A stretch of 64,000 bases of DNA from Coffea arabica (GCF_036785885.1 NC_092329.1:1116001-1180000), one strand, 5' to 3'. Counted from the stretch's first letter, positions 13,957 through 26,361 are shown. Notes: generated by a model not told the origin, from the sequence alone. Program-made: numbers and translations.

Positions 13957-15225
13957 AAATTTCACAAAATTTAATACATATTGGGTGATAATTTACCCAC
14001 ATTAAAACATGTGAGGGAGAAGAGTAATAATATTAACAATATAATATCATAAACATTATAATAAAAATACTTTCACTCTCTTCACAATTGATAATAACTA
14101 TATAAGACTCTCAATTTATGCACCAGATAACTTGGTAAACGAGTTTTGATAAAATTAATACAACTTGACTCCAATAGTGGTGTTATCTTAAAATCTTAAT
14201 CTAACTGAAACGCCGCTAAATAGTTATATGAAAATTTTTATTTTTGAGATTTGATTTAATATACCAATATTATATCCCTTAAATCAAATTCTCTTCTGGA
14301 TCAAATTTACCACCATCCTTTGCAAATTCTACCGGCATCACTCTGACTTCTTTTCTTCTTCAAAAGTGTTCATTGCTGCAATATTCCATGCATCTAGACA
14401 AATTCATCTTGTCGCTCACTTTATTTTTGACTTGCTAAAATAATTCACATTCTGGATCGACTGTTTTCATTGATATCAATTTTCAATCGACAAGATTCTT
14501 CTCCGATCTCTATCGTCACACTCCCAATCAATATAATAATTCTCTGACCAATTTCATGGTCTAATCTTCATATCTAACAATTCTCGAATCAATCTTATGA
14601 CCCAGTTTTCATTAACCGAATACTCCATGACCAATCATATGGTCTAACTCGATTAATTGACTTCTTCACAACAACTTTTATGCTTTCAATTTTGACAGTG
14701 AAAAATACCCGCGACTAATTTCATAGTCTCGTCAATTCTTCAATGTTCACAAGAACGTCAAGTTCAATTTCTTGAACCTAAGACTCTGATTATCAGATGT
14801 AGAACCCAAAAAGTTCCACAAAAAAGATATAAGAGATAAATTTCATAAAAATCAATATGTATGGGGGACAATTTACACATATAAAAATGTGCGCGAGAAA
14901 AGAGTAATAATATCAACAATATAATATTAGTAACAGCATAATAATAATACTTTCAAATTTTCACTCTTCTCAAATGATAATAATGATAAGACTTTCCATT
15001 TACTTAATAAACAAGTCTCACAACAATAACAAATTTGTAATAAAATACTAATTTTTAAATAACTATCATAACTTGACTCCAACGGTATTACTAGAACTTG
15101 ACTCCAGCGGTATTACTGTCATAACTATCATGACTCCAGCGGTATTACTAGAACTTGACTAAAACACTCCGAATATAATGGAAATTTCTATGGTTGATAC
15201 TTGATTTTGACATACGAACAAACTC
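13957..15225 (-). mobile_element. Old LTR-type relic without coding sequence (TRIM-like)
   Basis: Two diverged direct repeats are visible, about 13957-14260 and 14800-15225. Both share the blocks AGAGTAATAATAT-AACAATATAATAT, GATAATAA and AACTTGACTCCAA. Between them, at about 14783-14797, lies CTCTGATTATCAGATG, which resembles a minus-strand copy of the initiator-Met primer site used by Copia-type elements. The interior of some 500 bases has no gag or pol. The right repeat also holds a short array of a GACTCCAGCGGTATTACT-like unit (about 15073-15150). The divergence of the repeats points to great age. It is broken beyond function and the family call is uncertain. Confidence 0.4.
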
Positions 15226-15248
15226 AAGTAGACTTTCTGGAAGACTGA

Positions 15249-17173
15249 TCACTGCTCCTTTGAATTGCGCAGTTTGTTGCTTTGAGAATTGGTTCTATTA
15301 CTGCTCATATGGTCGAGTGAAGTCATTTGTCGAGACTGTTGGCTTATGATTCGTCCGGTTGATGGGTTCTGAGACAAGACAATTTCATACCCATCTGCGT
15401 ACGGTTGCATTCCCTCGGCCAGGATTTGCCAAACCAATCCACCTGCAATGCCTCCTCTTCTAGCAAACCTGTAGATATCACCGTAAATTGCGGCCATGAA
15501 TGACTCCCTGGCATATAAACTGTATCCTGGATCTTTACTTGATTTCCCAAATTCAGCGAGAACCAATGGTTTTTTAAGTATGGTCTTAGAGTCTGTGGAG
15601 TGACTGGTCATCCACCTTCTCATGAACATCATCTGTGCACCGTCGCTCTGTCCAGACAGCCTATTTTGGTAACGTACACACATGATACAAGACATGCAAT
15701 AAAGAAATTCATTAGGAGAGCGCTCTTCCATGGAAATTAAACGGTGAAGGGAAGAAGAAATGAGGATTTTGTGCGTACCAAATATCGGGATATGCATGAA
15801 TGGTTGCAAAATCTATCTCTTTGATAAGATTATTGGTGATAAAATCTGTGCCCACTTGGTATCCAGGATTGTACTGCTTTTTGCCTGGCATTGAATCTCC
15901 GTAGAATCCCTCCATCCCTATTTCTAGAAGGTGTTTGTTATCGAGTGATTTGACGTAAGTTGCCATTTCTTGAACCCAAGCCTATCATATTCATATATAG
16001 TGGCAGAGATTAAAAAAAAAGGGAAAAAATTTGAGAGCGGTTATATACGGAAAGTGGAAACCTGTTTCCCTGGGAGAGAGAACAAGCATGTGAAGACATG
16101 AGCTAGAAATAAAAGGACTCACATTTAAGGTTTTTCCGGAGAAGTCGACCTGGCAACGAGGTTCATTTATTAGCTCCCATGCCATGATTGTTGGATCATC
16201 TTTATATGCAACTCTACTGATTGTGTTGATCCTAGTCAACACTTTCTGAGATCAAAAAACATAAACATTGGAACGCATGTATTTAGTGCTTTTGTTGATT
16301 GCAGCTCAATGATGTTATATAAAACGTAAAATTCGTCTTAGCTATTAATTAATGTCGACGACTGTTGAAAAAGCACACCCCTTCAAACCCAATCCAATCC
16401 AATATTGTGCTAACGTGGTATTGTTGATTATAGATAATATAATGTTATAACTCATGAAGTTAATCCCGACGAAGGGGAAAAAAAAATAAGAAGAAGACAT
16501 GTTTGATCGAAAGGACCTTAATGTGATTCTTGTAATATCCCTTGACAGCATTCTTGGTGTAAAAATCATCATCGCTATTCACTTGTACTCCGGCATTTTT
16601 AGCCCACGTCACGTATTGCGTCCTTCCTCCAAAGTCCTTGTAGTTGTTGGTCAGACTCAGGATTAAGTGAACTCCATACTTCCTTGCTTCCGATACCACA
16701 AAATCAAGGGCCTGAAGTCATGACAATTAATTTCTCCATTTACTACATGCACTTTGATCTTACCTAAGGAAATTTTGAAGATATGATATGGAGCGTAACG
16801 CAAAAAAAGAAAAACAAATAACCTGAAAGACACGTTCATCATAGACTCCGGGGGACATTTGAAGAGCTCGATCGCCACCATCGCTGAATGCCCATGTCCG
16901 GCAAACAGTAAGCCCTGTAGCAGCAGCCTCGCGAAATACATTGGAAATTTTATGCCTTTCACTTGGCTCAGCTGCAACATGCATCATCCAGTAGGAGTTG
17001 AACCCATTGAAAAAAAATGGGTAGCCACCTAACACGAATCGGGTTCCTCTTGTTTGAATAAAGCGCGAAGCAGAAGAAGAAACTATATGATTTTCGCAAT
17101 GCAGGGATAAGACGATGATCACAAGGAAGCAGCAAGAGAAGTTGCTGATATTGCTTCTCCTGGAGAAGGCCAT
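15249..17173 (-). CDS. Mannan endo-1,4-beta-mannosidase (GH5), 5 exons, 427 aa
   Basis: Exons on the minus strand: 17173-16823, 16711-16517, 16245-16123, 15981-15779, 15660-15249 (428 codons with stop). The enzyme cuts beta-1,4-mannan chains of the cell wall or seed endosperm. An N-terminal hydrophobic segment ([11 protein letters not shown]) fits a signal peptide, so it is secreted. GH5 landmarks are present: the acid/base Glu of WELINEPRC (about E210) and the nucleophile Glu of LAEFGKS (about E327), plus FNGFNSYW near the N terminus and IGMEGFYGD. Length fits the plant MAN family. The start was chosen because the signal peptide follows it directly; the frame is open further upstream without protein character. 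It is a close relative of the mannanase at 26362-28524, with identical intron positions and phases. Confidence 0.94.
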
Positions 17174-17250
17174 TTTTAATGAACTTTCTTCAAGTGGGTA
17201 AATGTTTTGGTTGGCTGTGGATGGATCAAAAAATTGTGAGGTTTGGCGGG

Positions 17251-17258
17251 TACTTATA
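17251..17258 (-). promoter_or_regulatory. Probable TATA box of the first mannanase gene
   Basis: On the minus strand the sequence reads CTATAAGTA about 80 bases upstream of the ATG at 17173, a normal distance for a plant TATA box with a short leader. No other TATA candidate is closer. Confidence 0.5.
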
Positions 17259-17279
17259 GTTGGTGAGAAAGGAGCTTTT

Positions 17280-19655
17280 ATGGCGAGGGATTGGAGTGTT
17301 GCACAAAAAATCTGTGGAACTTTATTACTAGGACGGAAGAGAGTCAACAACTTCCATGTGATACAGATTTTGAGTGAGTATGGAAAGAAAGCAATTAAAA
17401 GGCGATCTGTGATGGTGTTTTTTGTTAGAACAGTTGCTGATGATGATGGGATGAGGTCCAAAAATCATACGGAATAAAGAACATGGAATTGGCGAGAGAT
17501 CAAGGGATATAATCTCAACTGAATTCCCCGAGGATCTGCCTCAAATTGATGGAGAGTTGTATTATCCTATGTGCTGATTTTTTTTTTGCATCACGACTGA
17601 TTAATTTGCCTTCCTTGTTCAATTTGTGCGTTTTCTTACATAAGTCATCATTTATGTTCAATTCATTCCTTTGATATCTCTGTCTCGAGCACAAATTAAA
17701 ACGCCTTCTTCAGGCTTTGTTGCTAACAATTTTACTAGTATATATTGACGACGTTTTACTTTTAATCCCTGAACTGAACTGTTGTTAAGAGACAGTTAGT
17801 CACCCCGCAAAACTCATTAATTGCTAATTAAAGATTGATCAGATCATATTTGACCGCCCAAGCATTTATATACATTGACGAGCGAGAGAGAAATTTTCTC
17901 ACGATCGGAAACCATACTCTGACATGTTCCTTTCGCCATACAATTTAGCTTTTCATGAGAAATGTATGCTATGCTGCTGCAACCAAGAACTCACATTTAC
18001 CCCTAACTCCAATTTTTTTGTGGAAGAACTGATTCTGAATTGTTCACCGGCCCCTACGCTAGCTGATTTAATTTCATGCCAAAAAAAAAGATTTGTTGGG
18101 TTCTACAAATTAAGAACAGTAATATTTCCACATGTTTGGATAGGGTACATCTTATAGGACGTGTTACTCCACAAAAAGATGCAAAAAGATGGGATGGACA
18201 ATAAGAAAAAGAGAAGGAAGGAATATTGGTTAGTTTGATGGAGTCAGTTAAATCAAATTCTTGGGCGCTAGAAAGATCGGTCAGTTTTCTGGTACCAATA
18301 ATAATGGCTTTGAGTTTAATCAGGGAAAGGAGCATTTTGATGATGCTAATTGACAAGAGATTCATTCAGGTATGAAAAGCAACACAAACACAAGCCGAGA
18401 TTCAGGTACGAGAAGGGGCTTTTTGCTTCCTTCTTTATGTGAGAAAAAACCACCGCCGGCGGCGGCGGCGGCAACTAACGTGTATGTATGAGAATGGGTT
18501 CCGACTTTGTTAATTATGTTAAGGTTTCCATGCACGTCATACGCCCAAAAGAAAAAGAAAAAGAAAAATTGTGAAATCACTATAGCTACACTATTATATA
18601 TAGCTTTAAAATTACTCGCACCATCGCCTATATATGCCAAAAAAGGAAAAAGGGAGTTTATGCTTCCCTTTTTCCTGATAAAAACAGCATCGATCGGATT
18701 CACTTCTTGTTATGTGTTTTTAAAGGACCAACCAAATAGAGGATTAATTACTTCATATGCATATATATTATTCAAGATACAAGTTAATATGCATGGTAAA
18801 GCATCATACTGTATATTTTTAGTAATGCAACTATTCTTTTACTCTAATTAATTTACCAACATTAGTTTCAGTAAAATTTTAATTTCTCTATTTTTAATTT
18901 CTTTTTTCTTTCTCTATATTGATTTGTCTTCCTAGCTTCTATTTTCTTGCAAAGCTCACAGGAGCTACAATAGTTGTACATTTCAACACAGCTAGCTACT
19001 CATGGAATTTTCAGCAAAAACAACCCACATGAAACATAGAACATTAGTAAGTCCCAAAATCAGCCATATAGCCTGAAGAATGAACATAGTTACAACAAAG
19101 GTTCGAAACTTGTCGAGATTCATTTCCATGGAATTTAAAAAAATAGAGAGTGAAAGAAATAGCTCTATTTACAAGACCAATAAGGTGGGAGGAAGAAAAC
19201 GATGAAAGAGAGAGAGAAGAGAAAGAGGTTGTTTTTGGGGGGAGGGAATGAGAAGGGGGTCGGGGGTGGTGGCGGCGATGGTGGAAGTGAGAATGGCGTG
19301 GGAAAATGATAGTAAAAAAGAGAAATGGATGGTGTGTATTTAGGTTTTTGAAATTAGGGTTTAGGTCGGCAATAATTAGGAAAAATGGTAGATTACACGT
19401 GAGAAATTGGATCATCATCAAGTAGGTTGCGAAATTTGCTCTTCAAAATCGATCATGTGATGGGTTCATGACATGTTCCGGTTAAAATTTGATCAAAAAA
19501 GTGATGAAAGATTGAAAGTGAGCATTTTTATTTGTTAGAGACTAAAGTTCGTCCAACTTGATTTTGAGCAACTAAAACAAATCATTTCATTATTTCTTCC
19601 ATGCGAGTGGTTTTGTTAAAAAAAAAATTTGCAAAGAATGCAAAAGATGGTCCAA
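17280..19655. other. Intergenic, no gene seen
   Basis: AT-rich spacer. It includes a GGC microsatellite run at about 18453-18474 and an AAGAAA-type A-rich tract near 18550. A minus-strand open frame at 19044-19421 is Ser/Phe/His-rich low complexity and is not supported as a gene. Confidence 0.5.
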
Positions 19656-19656
19656 G

Positions 19657-19847
19657 TGAGAGACAAAAACATCCGTCCCCTCTCCCTCAGTTCTATCCCA
19701 CATCGATAGAGAGAGGTGTGCGTGTGTTGGATATAAACTCCTTGACGCAACCCGGAAGTTAGCATGTGCCTTTTGGGTTGGGTTGTGGGTTCAGTTTATA
19801 TCCGGTGTGTGTGTGTTTCTTAACTAAGGTATGAGAGACAAAAACAT
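19657..19847. mobile_element. Small foldback insertion flanked by 16-bp direct repeats
   Basis: A perfect 16-base repeat, TGAGAGACAAAAACAT, lies at 19657-19672 and 19832-19847 and encloses 159 bases. The insert has an inverted repeat (GGATATAAACT at about 19729, AGTTTATATCC at about 19793) and a TCCCACATCG block at 19696-19705. Direct repeats of this size are typical target duplications of LINE-driven retroposition, but no poly(A) tail is present. The type of element is unknown to me. Confidence 0.55.
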
Positions 19848-20075
19848 AAGAATGAGATCCACCACAATTACTTGGGAATAATAATTATGTACAACCGTGA
19901 AAGGTAGACACAAAGCATTCAGAAGAGCAGTACAACTGTGAGAGAGAGCAATTCAAAGGAGAAAATCTAGAACTTCATAGTAGGCTTTGTCATCTCATCT
20001 CATCTCAAAAGGATTAAACAGCTTCAATGAGTGCCAATTTGTCTCCATCCGTTCAAAATGTGCAATGTGAGAATA

Positions 20076-20506
20076 ATTATATTAGGGATAATTGCAGAAA
20101 CTTCTTCTGAGGTTTCTGATATTTGCACTGACCTCCCCTATGATTTGAAAAATTACATTGACCTCCGTTGAGGTTACTAATCCTTTGCAAATTTAGTCCA
20201 AATGATTAAAATATTATTTTAGGGAGTGAAATTAGAATTTTGTACTAAATTTGTCCTTTGTGCTACATATCCAATGAATGACAAAGTACTATAAATCAAT
20301 TAATAATTAATAAATTTTAAAGAGTATAATTTATAGGCAAACACGCATTACTCATTTAAAGTACCAACTCTTTACAAGTATTTTACTTTCAAATATTTAA
20401 TTTATGATAAATTTTGTCATTTAGTGTAATTTTTCAAACCACAGGAGAGGTCAGTGCAAATGTCAAAAACCTGAGGGGAGGTTTTTGCAATTATCCCATT
20501 ATATTA
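20076..20506. mobile_element. Mutator-type MITE with 9-bp target site duplication
   Basis: The element spans 20085-20497 (413 bases). It begins GGGATAATTGCAGAAAC and ends GGTTTTTGCAATTATCCC, and the terminal inverted repeats extend about 80 bases with moderate divergence (both arms carry a GACCTCCCCT/AGGGGAGGT-like block and a TTTGCACTGACCTC block). It is flanked on both sides by the perfect 9-mer ATTATATTA (20076-20084 and 20498-20506). A 9-bp duplication with long inverted ends is the Mutator-like signature. There is no transposase, so it is non-autonomous. Confidence 0.85.
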
Positions 20507-21389
20507 TACATGGGTTGCCATAAATTATCAAGAATCGAAATATGAGAGACTGACTTAAAGCATATTGAAAAAATATACTATATTCTAAAGCTAAAAAAAA
20601 AAAAAAAAAAAAGAGTAGCGTTGATGTTCCCTTCTGGTTAGTTTATGTCTTACAAAAATTTGGTATATTTTCAATGAATTTGTGTAGACACACCAACTTC
20701 TTGATCACATGAAAACTGTACGAGTTTATGTCAAATTTTACAAGAATTATTTCTCGATTTGTGATAGAAAGTTTCTTTTTCCTTTTAAAAAATTTTTTTT
20801 ACAAGAATTATCATCTGTGCAAAATACAAATGGACCTCCCAACGCACTGCTTCCTTATTTCCAGAGTTTAAAAAAGCAAAAAGCCACGTCCTGTACTGTA
20901 CGTCTGGTTGATAATACTTGATATCAGTGCAGTGGAGTTTTTTTCTTTAATTTAATTTAATTAGTAAACAAATGTGCGAATATTGCACGACCTGCCGGTG
21001 GCGAGGGCAATCTTTCTTTTAGTACCAGTATTCAGTTTGATACTCTTTCTTTCTTGGGCTGGCAAATGAGAAAAATTTGCTGTTCATGGCTTTGTGGGTC
21101 TAGATTAAATATTGTTGCGTGCCTGGTATCGGAATCAGATGCATAGGTATCTACACGGAACACGGGATACTACTACTAGTGACATATCGGAATCAGATGC
21201 ATAGCTGTCTTCTTGTTCAATTGATTCCCTTGATTCTTGACCGAGTCCGTTCATCTTAATCACCGATTAATTGTCTGTCCAAGAAACAGATAAAAAGCAG
21301 TTGAATTGATGATGATGGATTTTGATTATCAGGCTTCAACTTAGACTACTGCAGCAGCAGCAGCAGCAGATAGCTAGCTAGCTGTAAAC
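20507..21389 (+). other. Upstream region of the GH3 gene
   Basis: No gene is seen. A TATCGGAATCAGATGCATA block occurs twice, near 21126-21145 and 21186-21205. A CAG microsatellite (about 21350-21369) and a TAGC run (21371-21383) sit just before the ATG, in the probable leader. I found no convincing TATA box. Confidence 0.5.
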
Positions 21390-24300
21390 ATGCCGTTGCC
21401 AGCTTTGGATTCAACAGATAGCGAAGCGATTCTGGAGCTTTTGGAGAAGGTGACTGCTGATGCTAGTCAAATACAGGATGAATTGCTGGAGGAGATTTTA
21501 ACAACAAATGCAAACACCCAGTATCTGAAAGGTTTCTTAAATGGCTACTCTAATAAGCAACTTTTCAAGAAGGCGGTGCCGGTCGTAGAATACCAAGATA
21601 TCGAGCCTTTCGTTGATCGGATAGCCAACGGAGAGTCATCCCACCTAATATCTGCACACCCCATTACTGAGCTACTCTTGAGGTAAAAAAAAAAATTTTT
21701 TAATAAAAAAAAGTCAATATTAGCCCCCGCTTTTTTTTTTTTTTTTCAATTTGTTTACAGATTCGCTTATTTAATTTGATAGATTAATCCATCTCAATTC
21801 ATGTAATCTGTTTTAGGAAGAAAAATACTCAACTCTTGAGGTGAACATATTTAGTTGCAAATTGAGAAAAAAGATTGCTTTACCAAAGGAGAAGAAAGAT
21901 TAGGTAGACGACTTTGGTTTACGAAACATAACTTGGTCAAAGACTCAAGATTAAGTATTAACTTACCTTTTTCTTTTAATGATTGCTATCTCATTTGTTC
22001 CTGTTCTGAGTCTTCTGACTTTTTAACACTTCATTGCAGCTCAGGAACTTCCGGTGGAAAGCGGAAAGCGATTCCGACAACAGCTGAAGAGCCAAGGCGC
22101 AGGGCATTCTATGCCAGTCTCACTGCTACTATACTAAACAAGTGATCATATTTAGAATTCTTTTCTTCAAGCTTACTGCTCACAAATGAATTTTTCTTAT
22201 CTAAGTTACCTGCAATTATTATAGGAGTGACTACTTGTTAAAGGTTTCTGCATTCCACGTTAGAATTAGGTATCTCCACAACTAATGCAGCTTCTAGTTG
22301 TCAGGGATTTTGCCAAATCCCTACTCTTAACAAAATCAAGGTCTGAAGTTCGATATACTACTAGTTGCAAAATATGTTTTGTTGATTTCACTGGAGTTCC
22401 CCGAACACAAGTAATTCTAAGATAAAGGAGAGTTGTCCAATTTGAACCATGAACTCTCTCATGCCATTACCCTTGAGGTCTTATATAATATAGATGGTTT
22501 ACAGTATTAGATAAGTAGGTTTCAGTTGGTCGTTGAGCAACTGGACCCATTTAATTAGTTATCTTGTTGGCAAGTTTTAATTGGTCATTGAGGCTTGAGC
22601 AACTTATGGAAGTTGCTCAATGACTACCATAAAACTTCTATTGAAAATTAAAAATCCTTGTGTCTTAAAATTAGTCCTAGTTGTGTAAACAAGTACTTGT
22701 ATCTCGATCCCACAAAATTCAAATTGTGATATTGTCTTGGCTGTATTTGATGCTTCCATTCAGGCACATTGAATTCTGGAATCAAGGTAAACAGATGAAC
22801 TTTCGATTCATCATGCCAGAAATGACTACCTTGGGTGGATTGGCGGTAACTAATGCTGTATCAAGCAACTTCAGGAGGAGCAGAATGCAAAACCGTTCTA
22901 ATTGCTGGAATAATGACACTAGCCCAGATGAGGTGATATTATGTCAAGATATCAAACAGAGCATGTACTGCCAATTAGTTTGTGGTCTTGTGCAGCGTGA
23001 CGCCGTAGTGAGAATCGGAACAACTTATGCATCCGGATTTCTTCGCGTCATCAAATTCTTGGAGGAGCATTGGCAAGAACTCTGTTCCAACATAAAAACA
23101 GGACATATCAGTGATTGGATCATTGATCCTGGATGCCAGAAGGCTGTATCTTCGATTTTGAGCCAACAGATGCCCTGCTTAGCTGATTCAATTGAAATTG
23201 AATGTAGATCAGGATCATGGGGAGGAATAGTCAAGAGGCTTTGGCCTCGAACCAAGTGCATTGAGGTCGTCAGTACAGGGACTATGACCCAATATATCCC
23301 AAACCTTGAGTTCTACTGTGGTGGGGTGCCTTTAGTTTCAATGTACTATGCGGCTTCCGAGGGATTTTTTGGTCTCAACTTGAAGCCATTGAGCGACCCT
23401 TACAATGTGTCTTACACTCTTGTACCATGGATGGCCTACTACGAGTTTTTGCCACTAGGTCATAAGCAGAGTACTACACAAGAGCATAGCCAAGATAATG
23501 ATACTAATTGCATGAGTACGCTGGGTGAACTCGTCGATCTTGTCAATGTGCAAATTGGTCAGCAGTATGAACTAGTAGTAACTACCTTTACAGGTTGGCT
23601 CTCTTTACTCTTCAACTTTGCTTGCATTGTCCTTCTTCAATTTAGTATATGCCTCGTTGGTGTCCACAATCAAATGACTGAGTTAAAAGTTACATACAAA
23701 CACTAGCTATGTGAATGGTAACTTTTCTTGTTTCCAGTGTTCTAAACTTCTTTAATGCCTCGTTGCCCAAAATAAAAAATAGAAAAACCCTCAAGTCTAA
23801 ATTTTTAGCATTGCCTCCTTCCTGTACGCTACAGGGCTTTACAGATATAGAGTTGGAGATGTTCTCATGGTAACTGATTTCCATAACAACACCCCTCAAT
23901 TCAAAGTTGTGCAACGGCGTAATGTGGTTTTGAGCATAGACTTGGATAAAACAACTGAAGAAGGCCTCTTGAAAGCAGTTTCAAAAGCCATGCAAATCCT
24001 TGAACCACTTGGCTACCTTCTCACAGACTACAGCAGCTATGCAGACATGTCCAGTTTTCCAGGGCACTACGTTCTCTTCTGGGAGCTTCAAATGAGAGAA
24101 AATGCGGGAATAGCTGCAGTGCTTGAGAGGGTTCAAATGGAAGGATGCTGCAATGTGGTGGAAGAATCATTAGATGGGATGTACAAGACACTGCGGAGGC
24201 GAAGCAATGTAATCGATCGGTTGGAAATTAGAGTTGTGAAACGGGGAACGTTTGACGGCCTCATGGACCTGTTTCTTTCCGAGGGTGCTTCTTTGAATCA

Positions 24301-24412
24301 ATACAAGACGCCTAAGAGCATTAAATCTGAGAAGGCCATCCAATTCTTGAACTCAATGGTGGTGGAAACATTTTTCAGCCGAGTATTGCCTGCCTTTCCT
24401 CCGACGGGATGA
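21390..24412 (+). CDS. GH3-family acyl-acid-amido synthetase, 4 exons, 600 aa
   Basis: Exons: 21390-21682, 22040-22141, 22764-23593, 23835-24412; phases join cleanly to 601 codons. GH3 enzymes adenylate a carboxylic acid hormone (auxin, jasmonate or a benzoate) and join it to an amino acid, in the cytosol. The three adenylate-forming motifs are visible: SSGTSGGKRK (about residues 98-107, formed across the first splice), YYAASEGFFGLNL (about 326-338) and TGLYRYRVGDVL (about 408-419). Length is normal for the family. The acyl-site region reads NFRFIMPEMTTLGGLAV where auxin- and jasmonate-type members usually have a SETKTPGG-like stretch, so I do not assign the substrate or a family number. It lies between two mannanase genes on the opposite strand. 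Confidence 0.93.
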
Positions 24413-25059
24413 ATGAATGAAAGTTTAGCATCAAACCGTCTCGAAATCTTTGTGCGGGAAACTGTCTTGAAAAGACAGAGCCTTAATTTCAGTTAATCAA
24501 ATCCGGAACATGCAATGCAAATGCATATAAATCAATTACTATCAATTTGCTGAGATGAAGTTAAAGCAAAACCCGGATGATGAAATTGGCAAATGCGGAG
24601 ACTTTTGCCTTTTCTTTTCTTCTTTTCAAGTTTTGATGAGATGAGAGAAGCCGCCGCCAGAGGCAAAATGCCAAACTAACTAACGTGTGTGAGTGTGACG
24701 GATGCAAATGCACATGTCTGTATGTATGTGGCATCTAAGCTAATTACGCAATTGGCTATCTGAATATTGGTCAAAGACTCCAAAACAAAACAAAACAAAA
24801 AAAAGAAAGAAAGAAAGAAAAGGGTAGGGAGTGGCAGATCAATAAAATTTCTTTTTTTTTTTATGCTTAAAATTCACTATATATATATTTATTTATTTTT
24901 TTTTTGCCTTACTAATTTATCAATTTGCCCCCATTGATTAACAAAAGAAAATATATATTTGAGCATTGGGTTGTCAAAATCCAATATAAACATCTCGCCG
25001 TGAATGATTTGCTAATAATAAGACAATCTAGTAATACACATAATCCATCACTTCAATAT
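24413..25059. other. Intergenic, no gene seen
   Basis: AT-rich spacer downstream of the GH3 gene. It contains CAAAA and GAAA simple repeats (about 24781-24822) and T-rich tracts near 24850-24905. Nothing coding is supported. Confidence 0.5.
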
Positions 25060-25688
25060 GGTACCTGTGGAGGCCAATTGTAGATTTGTCCACCTCGGCA
25101 CCGTCTTGGAGTTAACGGTGAGCCCTTGAAACCCTGGTAGCGCTTGGAGAGGGACCTCCCCAGGATTCGATCCCTGGTCCCTTGTATAAGGGGTCTTGGG
25201 GATGTTTCCTTGAAGGCTAGAAAAAAAAGAGCAAACGTGAGGGACATGTCGCCCATTCGGAGGATGGACGACCCGGATTTGATCTTGGAGGAGAGAGAAA
25301 GGGCAATTCAGTAATTGGGTTGCATGGCCCACCTTGCAGGCCCACCTGTCGGCCCATGTTCCTGTAGCTCAAGTGGTACCAGGAAAAAAAGAGCAAACGT
25401 GAGGGACATGTCGCCCATTCGGAGGATGGACCCGGATTTGATCTTGGAGGAGAGAGAAAGGGCAATTCAGTAATTGGGTTGCACGGCCCACCTCGCAGGT
25501 CCACCTGTCGGCCCACGTTTCTGTAGCTCAAGTGGTACCAGGAAACATCTCCAAGACCCCTTGTACAAGAGACCAGGGATCGAATCCTGGGAAAGCTCCT
25601 TTCAAGCGCTACAAGGGTTTCAAGGGTTCACCCTTAACCCCAAGACGGTGCTGAGGTGGACAAATCCACAGTTGGCCTCCAGAGTACC
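25060..25688. repeat. Foldback repeat with SINE-like arms around a 162-bp tandem duplication
   Basis: The outer arms, about 25060-25210 and 25540-25688, are inverted copies of one another (GGTACCTGTGGAGGCC at the left; GGCCTCCAGAGTACC at the right). The arm contains GGGATCGAATCCTGGG, which looks like a tRNA B box, and the sequence just inside the right arm, TGTAGCTCAAGTGGTACC, looks like an A box, so the arms resemble a tRNA-derived SINE. Between the arms a 162-base unit starting GAGCAAACGTGAGGGACATG is repeated head to tail (25229-25390 and 25391-25543), nearly identical apart from a 3-base difference and a few substitutions; each unit ends in the A-box-like segment. Confidence 0.75.
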
Positions 25689-26361
25689 TATATATACAAA
25701 CTTAATACTTTAAAACATTGGGTTTAGTTTATTGGTTTAGAGCTAATTTACACGGTAATGAGTTGTAAAACGTTAGTGGATCCCTTTCCTCTTGCCTTAT
25801 TTATCAATTATAGCACGTCATCACTGCATTTAATTACTTACTATATGTATATCATTATTGCCAAATACCATTTATCAAACTCAAATGAGCTTTTATTCTG
25901 AAACTTCTAAGTGCAATTTGCCGATCCATTTGACCACTTAAGAGCATAGAAAAAGTCAACAAGGACAAAAAACCTTGAAAGAAAAAAAAATACAAATCAA
26001 AACTACATCAAGTAGTCAAGAAAGAACATCATTTCAAATAACCAAACGAAAGATAGCACTGGATCCATTAATTGAAGGTAAATCACACTTTTATTTCATT
26101 GGTTACAACTTTGCATAAAAACATATAGAATTTGTAATTAACCTCTATATATCCTGCATTAAGGTACGAGAATTTCCATGCAGATTCTCAAGCTTTTTAA
26201 ATTGAAGGTGATGCATCGATCAAGGATTTGCGTGCCACACTAAAAATTTGTACATCTTTGAAATTAAGAAGTACAGATATTTAATGCAGAATCAATTTTC
26301 ATTATTCAAGAATTTAATAGTACTAATCAAATATGACCCCATGCATCAAGAGCCAATACTC
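25689..26361. other. Intergenic, no gene seen
   Basis: AT-rich spacer and probable 3' untranslated sequence of the minus-strand mannanase that ends at 26362. No repeat or open frame of note. Confidence 0.5.

Noticed and set aside
16760-17461. Upstream extension of the first mannanase frame
   Set aside because: The open frame continues upstream by chance; the signal peptide begins right at the ATG at 17173 and a TATA box lies inside the extension.
19044-19421. Minus-strand open frame rich in Ser, Phe, His and Pro
   Set aside because: Low-complexity translation of a GA/GGGGT-rich stretch; no signal or domain that I trust.
19696-19760. A true U6-, U3- or 7SL-type RNA gene after the TCCCACATCG and TATA block
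   Set aside because: The sequence after the TATA matches none of these RNAs as I know them, and the TATA arm is part of an inverted repeat.
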